64,000 nucleotides of DNA from positions 7,440,001 through 7,504,000 of the forward strand of contig NZ_JBEJGY010000004.1 in assembly GCF_040253615.1 (NCBI RefSeq). Direction: 5' to 3'. Of this stretch, positions 25,441 to 34,664 are shown piece by piece (the stretch's first letter is position 1; each line of letters begins with the position of its first letter). A program made the position numbers and the translations under genes. The DNA is from Streptomyces sp. Edi4 (GTDB lineage Bacteria > Actinomycetota > Actinomycetes > Streptomycetales > Streptomycetaceae). Under the pieces are notes generated by a model. The model ran no database searches, was not told the DNA's origin, and saw nothing but the letters and a program-made list of their open reading frames with translations.

Positions 25441-26100
25441 GTGCTAGAGCTCAGCAACATCACCGCCGGCTATGAGCGGGGCCGCCCCGTCGTGCGGGAC
25501 ATGAGCCTCGCCGTGGGGCGCGGCGAGGCGGTCGGGCTGCTGGGACCCGGCGGGTGCGGCAAGTCCACGCTGGCCAGGGTCGCCGCCCTGCTGCACCGGC
25601 CGGACGCGGGAAGCGTCGTCGTCGACGGCGTCCCCGTCGTGGACCGCGTGCCGCGCGCCCTGCGCACCACCGTGGGCGTCGTCCAGCAGGGGGCCCGACG
25701 CGCCGCCGACCCGGGCGTGCGGCTGCGCGACCTGATCGCAGAACCGCTGAAGGCGACCGGGCGGCGCATCGAGATCCGCGAGCGCGTCGACGAACTGGCC
25801 CAGGCCGTCGGCCTGGGCGGCGCCCTCCTGACGCGTAGTGCCGGCGAGGTCGGCGACGGTGACCTCCAACGCGCTTGCCTCGCGCGCGCCCTGGTGCTCA
25901 GGCCGCGCCTGCTGATCTGCGACGAGATGACCGCCCTCCTGGACCCACCGACCGCCGCCGCCCTGATCGAGGCGGTGGAGACCTACCGCGGCGCTACGGG
26001 CGCCGCCCTGCTGGCCGTCGGCCACGACCGGGACCTCATCGCCGACTGGTGCGACCGCACGGTCACCTGGACCGCGCCGCCGACGCAGGCACGCGGCTGA
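25441..26100 (+). CDS. Orphan ABC ATPase with degenerate signature motif
   Basis: A 219-residue ATPase subunit starting at GTG 25441 (GGAGG nine bases upstream). Walker A is GPGGCGKST (about residues 35-43), Walker B LLICDEMTALLD, and the H-loop VGHDRDL. Overall it resembles the DppF/OppF peptide-transporter ATPases, but where LSGGQ is expected it reads RSAGEVGDGDLQRACLARAL, so the signature is abnormal. There are no permease or binding-protein genes next to it. It may serve a transporter encoded elsewhere or be regulatory. A strong palindrome precedes it. Confidence 0.85.
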   Translation: MLELSNITAGYERGRPVVRDMSLAVGRGEAVGLLGPGGCGKSTLARVAALLHRPDAGSVVVDGVPVVDRVPRALRTTVGVVQQGARRAADPGVRLRDLIAEPLKATGRRIEIRERVDELAQAVGLGGALLTRSAGEVGDGDLQRACLARALVLRPRLLICDEMTALLDPPTAAALIEAVETYRGATGAALLAVGHDRDLIADWCDRTVTWTAPPTQARG

Positions 26101-26246
26101 CGCCAACTCGCCCCGGGCGCCGCGCGCCGGAGGTCACGCGCAGTCAACACCCGTACGGCGTACATGTCTTGGCCGGGATCCCGGCGCCTCCTCCGCCACA
26201 CTGACGCCCGAACGCCGGGATGCCGGCGCGGTGGAGGAGGCTCGTC

Positions 26247-26441
26247 ATGGCTGTTTCGATCTCGGTGGTCCTGCTGCTCGTGGTCCTCGCGGTGATCTTC
26301 CTGCGGAGCGGAGGGCTCAAGCTCTCGCACGCGATCGTCTGTGCGCTGCTCGGCTTCTTTCTGGCCGGTACGAGCATGGCGCCGACGATCCTGGACGGAC
26401 TGAACGCGACGGCGGGTGTGGTCGCTAGTCTCAAACCATGA
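26247..26441 (+). CDS. Small two-helix membrane protein
   Basis: A 64-residue protein starting at ATG 26247 behind a strong GGAGGAGG. Two hydrophobic helices (about 3-20, ISVVLLLVVLAVIFL, and 30-50, AIVCALLGFFLAGTSMAPTI) are joined by SGGLKLSHA. I recognise no named function; small proteins with the same pattern are common in streptomycetes. Its stop overlaps the start of the winged-helix gene (ATGA), so the two are co-translated. Confidence 0.82.
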   Translation: MAVSISVVLLLVVLAVIFLRSGGLKLSHAIVCALLGFFLAGTSMAPTILDGLNATAGVVASLKP

Positions 26442-27625
26442 CCCACGCGCGTCGGAAGATCACCGCCGAGGAGCGCCGCGCGCGCCTCGGCGCCCGCCAC
26501 CTGCTGGCGTCGGCGGCCCGCGCCGCCACCCCGGAGGCGGTGGCCGAGGCGCTGCTCGGTCTGCACGCCACCGACCCCGCCTCCGTGTATCTCTCCGTCG
26601 CCGCCCGCCTCCGGACCCCGTCCGTCACGGAGCTCGAGCGGGCGCTGTACGAGGACCGGACGCTGGTGCGGATGCTCTGCATGCGGCGCACGATGTTCGT
26701 GGTCCCGCGCGAACTCGCTCCCGTCGTGGACGCCTCGACCGCCCGCGCGGTCGCGGCCCGCGAACGCCGCAACCTGGCGAAGGTCCTCCACGAGCAACTG
26801 GGTTTGGACGCAGGCTGGTTCGCCCGAACCGAGGGGGCGGTCCTCGCCGCGCTGGAGCGGCGCGGCGAGGCCACGGCGGCCCAAATCGCCGACGACGTAC
26901 CGGAGCTGAAGGCGCAGATCGTCCAGTCCGAGGGCAAGCCGTATGAGGCACGGCCGCGCATCACCAGCCGTTTCCTCGGTGTGATGGCCGCCGAGGGGCG
27001 CATCCGGCGCGGCCGCCCGCTCGGCACCTGGGCCTCCAGCCAGTACCGCTGGATCCCCGCCGAACCGCACCCCGACCTGCCGGCCGACGAGGCCAAGGCG
27101 CGCCTGGCCGCCCGATACCTCGCGGCCTACGGTCCCGCCACCACCGAGGACGTCAAGTGGTGGACGGGCTGGACGCTGACGGACACCCGCAAGGCGCTGG
27201 CCCGCACCGACGCGGTGGCGGCCGACCTCGACGAGGGCGCGGGCCATGCCCTGCCCGCCCACCTGGAACCACCCGCCGAACCGAAGCCCTGGGCCGCGTT
27301 GCTGCCCGCGCTCGATCCCACCCCGATGGGCTGGCGCAGCCGCGACTGGTACCTCGACGCCGCGTACACGTCCCAGCTCTTCGACACCAACGGGAACATC
27401 GGGCCCAGCGTGTGGTGGAACGGCCGCGTCGTGGGCGGCTGGGCCCAGCGTCCCGACGGCGAGATCGTCACGGAACTCCTGACGCGCCAAGGGGTGGGCC
27501 GCGAGGCACGCGAGGCGATCGCGGCGGAGGCGGCCCGGCTGACGGCGTTCTTCGCCGACGTGCGCGTCAAACCGAGCTTTCGCACCCCCTTGGAGCGACG
27601 GCTCACAGCGGCCGCGAGCGGATGA
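26438..27625 (+). CDS. Winged-helix DNA-binding (HTH_42, AlkZ-like) protein
   Basis: A 395-residue protein of the YcaQ/AlkZ-like winged-helix superfamily (HTH_42). Markers are LLGLHATDPASVYLSVAARL, LYEDRTLVRMLCMRRTMFVVP, ITSRFLGVMAAEGRIRRGRPLGTW and the late LPALDPTPMGWRSRDWYL...NGNIGPSVWWNGRVVGGW block. Founding members are DNA glycosylases that unhook interstrand crosslinks or excise alkylated bases, and several protect antibiotic producers. The catalytic QxD/QxQ motif of characterised AlkZ enzymes is not obvious here, so activity is uncertain. Co-translated with the small membrane protein upstream. Confidence 0.85.
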   Translation: MTHARRKITAEERRARLGARHLLASAARAATPEAVAEALLGLHATDPASVYLSVAARLRTPSVTELERALYEDRTLVRMLCMRRTMFVVPRELAPVVDASTARAVAARERRNLAKVLHEQLGLDAGWFARTEGAVLAALERRGEATAAQIADDVPELKAQIVQSEGKPYEARPRITSRFLGVMAAEGRIRRGRPLGTWASSQYRWIPAEPHPDLPADEAKARLAARYLAAYGPATTEDVKWWTGWTLTDTRKALARTDAVAADLDEGAGHALPAHLEPPAEPKPWAALLPALDPTPMGWRSRDWYLDAAYTSQLFDTNGNIGPSVWWNGRVVGGWAQRPDGEIVTELLTRQGVGREAREAIAAEAARLTAFFADVRVKPSFRTPLERRLTAAASG

Positions 27626-27709
27626 GGAACAGGACCCCCTCCGGCGCTTTACGAGACAATCCGCTGAATCCGCCGCCCCGGCGTCGCCCCCCGGCCCCGG
27701 GCGGTGTCC

Positions 27710-29248
27710 TCAGATGAGGTCCATCGCCGCCACCTCGTCGGGGCTGCCGTAGCTCACCGGCCCCTGGAAGCGCCGGCGCGCGGTCGCGAACCACCAGATG
27801 GTGGCGATGAGCAGGACCACGCCGAGCGCGATCGGCGCGTAGTTGAAGGAGTCCGCGGTGATGGGGGAGACCTGGGGCAGCATGAACAGGACACTGCTGA
27901 GCACGATCCACACCACGGCGACCGCCGCCACCGGCCTGCCGTAGCGGCCCAGGTTCCAGGGGCCCGGCTCGAAGTCCTTCAGGCGCAGCCGCAGGAAGAT
28001 GGGCACGCCGTACGCCAGGTACAGGCCCACCACGTTGACGCTGACGATGGCCGTGAACGCCGTGTGCGACCACCAGCCCGGGATGATCAGGACCAGGGCG
28101 CACGCGGCCGCGAGCCACACCGCCTTCACGGGCGTACGCGTGCGCAGCGAGACCGAGTGCCACCAGCGCGAGCCCGGCATCGCGCCGTCCCGCGAGAAGG
28201 CGAAGATCTGCCGGGTGTTGCTGGTCATGTTCGCGAGTCCGCAGAACAGCATGGCGCCGATGACGATCAGCAGGAGCAGCTTGGCCATACCGAGGCCGAG
28301 CGCGTCGACGAGGATCTGCACCGGCGGCGCCGACGCGGCGATCTCGCTCGCGTAGTCACGGATCGAGTACACCAGGGCGAGCATGAGGACGAGGCCGGCG
28401 AGCGCCGAGTAGAGGATGGCGCGCATGATGCCCTTGGGCGTGTTGACGGTGGCCTTCACCGTCTCCTCGGACATGTGGAAGCTGCCGTCGAAGCCGGTGA
28501 ACGTCCAACTGGTGACGAGCAGGCCGAGCATCGCGGCGTACAGACCGTTGTCGAAGCCGGTGCTGTTGACGAAGTGCGTCGCGAACGAGACCGGCTGGTG
28601 CGAGCCGGGCTTCACGGTCAGGGCGACGACGATCACCACCATGCCGATCAGGAGCCACCACACGGAGATTCGGTTCACCACGGCGACCAGCTGCACGGTG
28701 TAGGTGTTGGCCAGCGCCTGGATCAGCAGGATCGCCGTGGCGATGCCGACCGTCTGCTGCGGCGTCCCCTCGTAGGACGGCCATTGCATGGAGATGAAGG
28801 CCTGGATGAAGGTGGCGGCGGCGTAGTTGGTGGCGGCAGTGCCGCCTACTTGGCCGACGAAGTTCAGCCATCCCGTGTACCAGGACCAGGCGCCCCGGTG
28901 CCGCTTGGCGAGCTTGCCCGCCGAGAAGTACAGGGCGCCGCTGGTGGGGTAGGCGGACGCGATCTCACCCATCGCCGCGCCCACGAACAGCACCATCACC
29001 GAGACGCCGATCCAGCCGAAGACCAGAATCCGGGGGCCGCCCGCCCCCATTCCGAAACCGAAGGCGGAGAAGATGCCGGAGATAATGTTGATGATGGTGA
29101 AGGATATGGCGAAATTGTCGAACGCGTGAAATCTACGGGTGAGTTTCCGTGGATATCCCATCGCATGGAGTGTGGCGTCGTCGTCGAAGGTGGCGGATGT
29201 TTCCGCCGGTCTGCTCGACGAGCGGGCGGTGGACGTCTGCTCGGACAC
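27710..29248 (-). CDS. APC-family amino acid permease
   Basis: A 512-residue transporter with about twelve hydrophobic segments, starting at GTG 29248 with AAGGAAAGG upstream. MGYPRKLTRRFHAFDNFAISFTIINIISG opens the domain; GEIASAYPTSGALYFSAGKLAKR and the central TGFDGSFHMSEETVKATVNTPKGI are typical of the amino-acid/choline/GABA branch (GabP, BAT1-like). Substrate is likely an amino acid, GABA or a polyamine-related amine, not further resolvable. The next gene on the same strand lies upstream-adjacent by position but about 65 bases away. Confidence 0.9.
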   Translation of the reverse strand: MSEQTSTARSSSRPAETSATFDDDATLHAMGYPRKLTRRFHAFDNFAISFTIINIISGIFSAFGFGMGAGGPRILVFGWIGVSVMVLFVGAAMGEIASAYPTSGALYFSAGKLAKRHRGAWSWYTGWLNFVGQVGGTAATNYAAATFIQAFISMQWPSYEGTPQQTVGIATAILLIQALANTYTVQLVAVVNRISVWWLLIGMVVIVVALTVKPGSHQPVSFATHFVNSTGFDNGLYAAMLGLLVTSWTFTGFDGSFHMSEETVKATVNTPKGIMRAILYSALAGLVLMLALVYSIRDYASEIAASAPPVQILVDALGLGMAKLLLLIVIGAMLFCGLANMTSNTRQIFAFSRDGAMPGSRWWHSVSLRTRTPVKAVWLAAACALVLIIPGWWSHTAFTAIVSVNVVGLYLAYGVPIFLRLRLKDFEPGPWNLGRYGRPVAAVAVVWIVLSSVLFMLPQVSPITADSFNYAPIALGVVLLIATIWWFATARRRFQGPVSYGSPDEVAAMDLI

Positions 29249-29314
29249 AGGGGCAACCTTTCCTTGGGGTGAAAAGAAGCGTGCTCGCGGGCGGGCCGTT
29301 CACAGAGGCCGAGG

Positions 29315-30271
29315 TCAGGTGGGTGCGGGGGTCGGCAGCCCGCAGGACTTGCGGGCCCGGTTCAGCTGCTCCCCGGGATCGCCGAACACGCTCCAGGGCA
29401 TGCGCGAGGCGTAGGGACCCATGGCCGTCAGGACTTCCCGCGCCTCGAATTCCCGCTTCGCCATGAACAGGGCGTGCGCCAGATAGGCGAGGTCAAGGAC
29501 GGGCGTGAACCGGTAACGGGCCGTCTGGGGAAACCAGTTGTGGTAAATCCCGAGCGCCGTGGAGGACCATTGCGGCTGTTGCCAGGTGCGGTCGGCGAGC
29601 AGCGCGCTCGGATCGTAGTCCTCGACCAGTGCGACCAGCGGCAGCAGGCGCAGCGCCGAGGTGGCGGGCGCCCGGTGGCTGAGGAAGGAGGCGACGTCCC
29701 AACGAGCGCTCGCCGAGCCGCCGTTGCGGGTGAAGAAGCACGCCAGGAAGCGGTGGTGGGCCTCGCGGTGCCAGGGGTCGAGCCGCAGCACATGGGCGAA
29801 CAGCTGCCAGGGCCCGGGCGGCGCCGTCAGGAGTCCTCTGGGCGCCGCGTCCCGGGGGCCGTCGATGCGGGCCAGGGCGAGTTGGGCCACCCAGGGCGTG
29901 GGGTCCTGGGGCAGCAGCCGCGCCGCCCGCACGCAGGCCGCCTGCGCCATGCGCAGCAGCGCGTCGGCGCGGGCGTCCCTCGCGTCGGCCGAGCGCAGCG
30001 CGCGAATCATCGCCACCCGCGCCGCCAACAGGGCGGCCTCCGGGCCGGGTTCCTCGGTCAGCCAGCGCTCCGCCAGGTCGGAGTCGGCCGCCTCGGAGGC
30101 CAGCACCAAGGAGCGGTGCGCGCGCAACTCGTGGTCCCCGCGCGCCTCTTGGAGGACGTTGTGGGCACCCAGGTAGCGGCCGGCCCGCACATCGGTGCAC
30201 GCCCGTGCCAGCTCGCGATCGTCGGCCGCCGGATGCCACACGTAGTGTCCCTCGAACGAGCCGGCAGCCAC
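29315..30271 (-). CDS. Hypothetical helical-repeat-like protein
   Basis: A 318-residue cytosolic protein with no signal or membrane segment. GTG 30271 is chosen because GGGAGAGG directly precedes it and the sequence MAAGSFEGHYVWHPAADDRELA then looks coding; an earlier GTG/ATG at about 30364 would add 31 residues. The protein is Ala/Leu/Arg-rich and mostly helical, with successive blocks (LAERWLTEEPGPEAALLAARVAMI, ALLRMAQAACVRAARLLPQDPTPWVAQLALARI, LRLDPWHREAHHRFLACF, AYLAHALFMAKREFEAREVLTAM) reminiscent of tetratricopeptide-like repeats. Function unknown. Confidence 0.7.
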   Translation of the reverse strand: MAAGSFEGHYVWHPAADDRELARACTDVRAGRYLGAHNVLQEARGDHELRAHRSLVLASEAADSDLAERWLTEEPGPEAALLAARVAMIRALRSADARDARADALLRMAQAACVRAARLLPQDPTPWVAQLALARIDGPRDAAPRGLLTAPPGPWQLFAHVLRLDPWHREAHHRFLACFFTRNGGSASARWDVASFLSHRAPATSALRLLPLVALVEDYDPSALLADRTWQQPQWSSTALGIYHNWFPQTARYRFTPVLDLAYLAHALFMAKREFEAREVLTAMGPYASRMPWSVFGDPGEQLNRARKSCGLPTPAPT

Positions 30272-30730
30272 GATCCTCTCCCTGTGTCCCCGCGGACGAC
30301 ACCCCGCGCCTACGAATCCCCGCATGCGGAATTCAGCCGGGCCCGAGGTCATGTGCGGGTTCACCGACAGCGACCCACACCTTACTCATCCTTTAGGCGC
30401 CTCGAAACTCATCGTCCGGAATATCTGGTTCCGTGCCTTTTAGTAAGGGGATGCGGGGATGTGAATCCGTGGGTCGCGAGTCAGTTTTCGGCCAGGTATT
30501 CCGGCCCGTGGCTCAGTAGCGCACGTATTTGGCATATTCAAGCGGCGGGCGGGGGCGGGCCTCTCCGGCGCCGGGCCGCGCCCGGGCGACAAAAGTCCAA
30601 GTCCGCCCGACGGATGTCCGTGGACGGTGGCCGCCGCGGTGCACAGACTGCGCAGCACGCGGGCGGCCAGGCCGTCGGCGCGCGCCGTTCCCCACCCCCA
30701 CACCTGTGGGCCGTCACAGAAGGAGCGCCC
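30272..30730. other. 459-bp divergent intergenic region
   Basis: No gene is supported here. The stretch around 30380-30540 is distinctly less GC-rich than its surroundings. A 13-base inverted repeat with one mismatch pairs 30416-30428 (CCGGAATATCTGG) with 30492-30504 (CCAGGTATTCCGG), leaving 63 bases between. It could carry promoters for both flanking genes; no convincing hexamer pair was picked out. Confidence 0.5.
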
Positions 30731-32938
30731 GTGTCCTCCCCCACCCTCAGAGCAGTGGCCGCGGCCCTCGGCGCCGCGGCGCTGGCGCTGGCCGGCTCGG
30801 TGGCGCCGCCGGCCGCCGCCGCGCCCCACGACGTCACGTACAGCGTCAGCGTCGGGACGCCCGTGCCGTACGCGCACCCGACGGACACGCCCGCCTCGGT
30901 CTACGTCGACAAGGACGGCACCTTCTACTTCCAGCAGTCCGCCGCCCTGTACGGCGCGAAGGACCCCCGGTACTGGGACTTCTTCACCGGCACCGACATG
31001 GACGGCGCCGAGCGGTCGAGCGCGATCAGTGACGCCGTGAACCCGGCCAACCCCGCCGACAGGAACAACGACACGACCTGGCGCTGCAACAACAGCCCCA
31101 CCGGCCGTGAGGCCACGTACGCGGTCGGCAACGCGGGCTACTCGCAGAAGAACTACTGCGACCTCTCCGGCGTGTGGGTCGACCCGGACACCGGGGACTG
31201 GTACGGACTCGTCCACAACGAGTTCACCCCGGCGCCGTTCTCCGACGGCATCCACTTCGACGCGATCGACTACGCGCTCTCCAAGGACCAGGGCCGCACC
31301 TGGACCATCAAGGACCACGCCATCACCTCGCCGTACAGCACTCGGCGCGGCGACACCGCGCAGTTCCCGCACGAGACGTACTCCTACGGCGACGGCGACC
31401 AACGGCTCTTCGTCGACACCGCTTCGGGCTACTTCTACGTCTACTACGGGTCGCGCGTCGTCGCCAAGGGCGGCAACTGGGAGGACAGTCTGGCGCACGT
31501 CGCCCGCGCGCCGATCTCCTCGAAGATGGCACGCGGCTCCTGGCAGAAGTGGTACGACGGGCACTGGTCGCAGCCGGGCGTGGGGGGCCTGGAGAGCAAC
31601 ATGGTGCCGGTCGACGGCGCGAGCTCCACGGGGTACACCCCGGTGGCCGGCGACTACGACCCCTCCCACGCCGGCACGGTGGCCCAGCAGATCGCGGCCG
31701 GTCAACTGCCGCCGAAATCACCGCTGTTCGTCATGAACATCACCTACAACGCCTACCTGGGCCTCTACATCGGCGAGCCCGAGGCGGTCAACGGGACGGC
31801 GCCGCAGCGCATCTACGCCACCGACGACCTCGCCAGCCAGAAATGGCACCTCATAGGGGACACCGGCGGCTACACCAACAACTCCTGGTACCGCTGGTTC
31901 CTCGACGGCGCCAACCGCACCAGCTCCACCATCGTCGGCAAGACCTTCAGGTCGTACTGCTCCATCGACTGCCAGGGCGGCGCCGACGGCGAGTACGTGG
32001 ACATCACGGTGGGCTCGTCCGCGCCCGCCGCGCCCCCGGTCGACGTCACCAAGGCCTACCGGATCGCGAGCGGGGACGGCCGGGTCCTGGCCCAGGCGGC
32101 CGACGGCGCCTCGGTCACCTCCGACCCGGCGGCCACCCGGTCGGCGCTTCAGTCGTGGGTGTTCACCTCCGACGGCGACGGCTCGTACCGCATCGCCGCC
32201 GCATCCACCGGCAAGCTCCTCGGCGTCCCCACCACCCCCAAGTCCGGGCGCGCGTGGGGCGCGAAGCCGGTGCTGGCGGCCGCCGGGGCGGGCGGCCCCA
32301 CGGTCGGCCAGCAGTGGTTCGTCGTGCCTGTCACCTCCACCGGCTCCTACCGCCTGGTCAACCGCTACAGCGGGCTCGTGCTCGGCCTTTCGGCGCGGGC
32401 CGGCCGGCTCGCCGAGACCACCCCGGTCCGCAGCTGGAGCGACACCACCGGCAGCGCGGTCGGCGGCTCGCGCACCGCCGCAGAGCAGACCCTCGGCCTC
32501 ACCCCGACCGGTCCGGCGAGCGGGGGATCCCTCGACGGCACCCACACCCTCACCGCCTCGGGCAAGGCGCTCGACGACCCGGGCCACTCGACGCAGCAGG
32601 GCGCCCAGCTCATCACCTGGAGCCCCAACGCGGGAGCCAACCAGAACTGGGTCTTCACCCGGCAGCCCGACGGCGGCTACCAGATCGTCAACGGCGAGTC
32701 CAAGCTCTGTGCCGACGTCACCGCGAGCTCCCGCGCCGCCGGGGCCAAGGTGATCCAGTGGCCCTGCACCGGCGGCGCCAACCAGCACTGGTCCGTGACC
32801 GCCACGGCCGACGGCCGCTACACGGTCGCGTCCAGGGCCAGCGGGCTGCTCCTCACCACGGCCGCCGCGGCCGACGGAGCACTCGTCACCCAGCAGCCCG
32901 ACACCGGCTCCGCGCTCCAGCGCTGGACCCTCGGCTAG
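30731..32938 (+). CDS. Secreted protein with C-terminal ricin-type (QxW) lectin domains
   Basis: A 735-residue secreted protein. GTG 30731 has AAGGAG upstream and gives a Sec signal (about residues 5-33, ending AAAAPHD). Residues about 35-430 form one large domain rich in Tyr, Trp and Asp with phrases such as YCDLSGVWVDPDTGDWYGLVHNEF and YALSKDQGRTWTIKDHAI, which look like beta-propeller sialidase- or glycosidase-like blades. From about 440 to the end five QxW motifs (QSW, QQW, QNW, QHW, QRW) mark ricin B-type beta-trefoil carbohydrate binding. It probably binds and acts on a polysaccharide. The catalytic family is not recognised. Confidence 0.85.
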   Translation: MSSPTLRAVAAALGAAALALAGSVAPPAAAAPHDVTYSVSVGTPVPYAHPTDTPASVYVDKDGTFYFQQSAALYGAKDPRYWDFFTGTDMDGAERSSAISDAVNPANPADRNNDTTWRCNNSPTGREATYAVGNAGYSQKNYCDLSGVWVDPDTGDWYGLVHNEFTPAPFSDGIHFDAIDYALSKDQGRTWTIKDHAITSPYSTRRGDTAQFPHETYSYGDGDQRLFVDTASGYFYVYYGSRVVAKGGNWEDSLAHVARAPISSKMARGSWQKWYDGHWSQPGVGGLESNMVPVDGASSTGYTPVAGDYDPSHAGTVAQQIAAGQLPPKSPLFVMNITYNAYLGLYIGEPEAVNGTAPQRIYATDDLASQKWHLIGDTGGYTNNSWYRWFLDGANRTSSTIVGKTFRSYCSIDCQGGADGEYVDITVGSSAPAAPPVDVTKAYRIASGDGRVLAQAADGASVTSDPAATRSALQSWVFTSDGDGSYRIAAASTGKLLGVPTTPKSGRAWGAKPVLAAAGAGGPTVGQQWFVVPVTSTGSYRLVNRYSGLVLGLSARAGRLAETTPVRSWSDTTGSAVGGSRTAAEQTLGLTPTGPASGGSLDGTHTLTASGKALDDPGHSTQQGAQLITWSPNAGANQNWVFTRQPDGGYQIVNGESKLCADVTASSRAAGAKVIQWPCTGGANQHWSVTATADGRYTVASRASGLLLTTAAAADGALVTQQPDTGSALQRWTLG

Positions 32939-33010
32939 ACGCCGGCGCCCGGTACCCGAGCGGGGACCGGGCCCCCGTCGGCGAGGCCGCCCCGTTCGCG
33001 GGGACACCGC

Positions 33011-33041
33011 TTGAACGATCAAAAGGGCAGGGGGTTAGCAT
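33011..33041 (+). promoter_or_regulatory. Candidate promoter of GAPDH gene
   Basis: TTGAAC (33011-33016) and TAGCAT (33036-33041) are separated by 19 bases and lie 34 bases before the gap start codon. Two tiny out-of-frame reading frames (ATG 33042, four codons; ATG 33065, seven codons overlapping the GTG) sit in the predicted leader. Confidence 0.45.
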
Positions 33042-33074
33042 ATGAGCGCCGCCTAGCTCGAAAGATGAACTTCC

Positions 33075-34520
33075 GTGACTGTCAATGACGACTCGTTCAC
33101 CAACTGGAAGAACCGCGAGGAGATCGCGGAGTCGATGATCCCCATCATCGGCAAGCTGCACCGGGAGCGGGACGTCACGATCCTGCTGCACAGCCGTTCC
33201 CTGGTGAACAAGTCGGTGGTCAGCATTCTGAAGACCCACCGATTCGCCCGCCAGATAGCCGGCGAGGAGCTTTCGGTCACCGAGACGCTGCCGTTCCTCC
33301 AGGCTCTGACGACCCTCGACCTCGGCCCTTCCCAGATCGACATCGGCATGCTCGCCGCCACCTACAAGGCGGACGACCGCGGCCTGTCCGTCGAGGAGTT
33401 CACCGCGGACGCCGTCATCGGCGCCACCGGCGAGAACAAGATCGAGCGCCGAGCCGGCCGCGATGTCGTCCTGTACGGCTTCGGCCGCATCGGCCGTCTC
33501 GTCGCCCGCCTGCTCATCGAGAAGTCCGGCTCGGGCAACGGCCTGCGCCTGCGCGCCATCGTGGTGCGGGGAGGCGGAGAGGCAGACCTCGTCAAGCGCG
33601 CCTCGCTGCTGCGGCGCGACTCCATCCACGGCCAGTTCCAGGGCACCATCACGGTGGACGAGGCGACGAGCACGATCGTCGCCAACGGCAACACCATCAA
33701 GGTGATCTACGCGAACGACCCGTCCGAGGTCGACTACACGGCGTACGGCATCAAGGACGCCATCCTCATCGACAACACGGGCAAGTGGCGCGACCGCGAG
33801 GGGCTTTCGAAGCACCTGCGCCCCGGCATCGACAAGGTCGTCCTGACCGCCCCGGGCAAGGGCGACGTCCCCAACATCGTCCACGGCGTCAACCACGACA
33901 CCATCAAGCCGGACGAGCAGATCCTGTCCTGCGCCTCCTGCACCACCAACGCGATCGTCCCGCCGCTGAAGGCCATGGCCGACGAGTACGGCGTGCTGCG
34001 CGGCCACGTGGAGACCGTCCACTCCTTCACCAACGACCAGAACCTCCTGGACAATTACCACAAGGCCGACCGCAGGGGCCGCTCCGCGCCGCTGAACATG
34101 GTCATCACCGAGACCGGCGCCGCGTCGGCCGTCGCCAAGGCGCTGCCCGACCTCAAGGCGCCCATCACCGGCAGCTCGATCCGGGTGCCCGTGCCGGACG
34201 TGTCGATCGCCATCCTCAGCCTGCGCCTGGGTCGCGAGACCACCCGCGAGGAGGTCCTCGACCACCTGCGTGACGTCTCCCTGCACTCCCCGCTGAAGCG
34301 CCAGATCGACTTCACGACCGCTCCCGACGCCGTCTCCATGGACTTCGTCGGCTCGCGCCACTCCTCGATCGTCGACGCCGGAGCCACCAAGGTCGACGGC
34401 GACAACGCGATCCTCTACCTCTGGTACGACAACGAGTTCGGCTACTCCTGCCAGGTCATCCGCGTCGTCCAGCACGTCTCCGGGGTGGAGTACCCGACCT
34501 ACCCGGTGCCGGTGCTCTGA
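33075..34520 (+). CDS. gap: Glyceraldehyde-3-phosphate dehydrogenase, long form
   Basis: A 481-residue GAPDH, about 140 residues longer than the standard enzyme because of an N-terminal extension (about 1-128, MTVNDDSFTNWKNREEIAESM...). The NAD-binding Rossmann domain starts at VVLYGFGRIGR, the catalytic cysteine is C289 in SCASCTTNAIVPPLKA, and the closing block WYDNEFGYSCQVIRVVQHV is canonical. Arg/Lys residues after the Rossmann strand (AIVVRGGGE) make cofactor preference uncertain. Long-form GAPDHs of this type occur as second copies in streptomycetes. It is monocistronic: a promoter candidate precedes it and a strong hairpin follows. Confidence 0.93.
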   Translation: MTVNDDSFTNWKNREEIAESMIPIIGKLHRERDVTILLHSRSLVNKSVVSILKTHRFARQIAGEELSVTETLPFLQALTTLDLGPSQIDIGMLAATYKADDRGLSVEEFTADAVIGATGENKIERRAGRDVVLYGFGRIGRLVARLLIEKSGSGNGLRLRAIVVRGGGEADLVKRASLLRRDSIHGQFQGTITVDEATSTIVANGNTIKVIYANDPSEVDYTAYGIKDAILIDNTGKWRDREGLSKHLRPGIDKVVLTAPGKGDVPNIVHGVNHDTIKPDEQILSCASCTTNAIVPPLKAMADEYGVLRGHVETVHSFTNDQNLLDNYHKADRRGRSAPLNMVITETGAASAVAKALPDLKAPITGSSIRVPVPDVSIAILSLRLGRETTREEVLDHLRDVSLHSPLKRQIDFTTAPDAVSMDFVGSRHSSIVDAGATKVDGDNAILYLWYDNEFGYSCQVIRVVQHVSGVEYPTYPVPVL

Positions 34521-34543
34521 CCGGACGCCCCTGAACGACCGAC

Positions 34544-34590
34544 GCCCGCGCTCCCCACCGCCCGCACCCGGCGGTGGGGAGCGCGGGCGC
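34544..34590 (+). terminator. Factor-independent-type hairpin after gap
   Basis: Perfect 20-bp stem (34544-34563 with 34571-34590) and 7-base loop, 24 bases past the gap stop codon. As usual in this GC class, no long T-run follows. It also lies before the convergent MerR gene and may serve both. Confidence 0.8.
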
Positions 34591-34664
34591 TTCGCGTCGT
34601 ACCCGCGGGAGGGCCCCGCCGCCGCTGCCGGCCGACGCGGTCCACGGCGCGGCGGTACGGCGGC

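Noticed and set aside
29474..30730. Long open frame upstream of the secreted lectin protein
   Set aside because: It is antisense to the hypothetical helical protein and crosses the low-GC gap; the real start is the GTG followed by a signal peptide.
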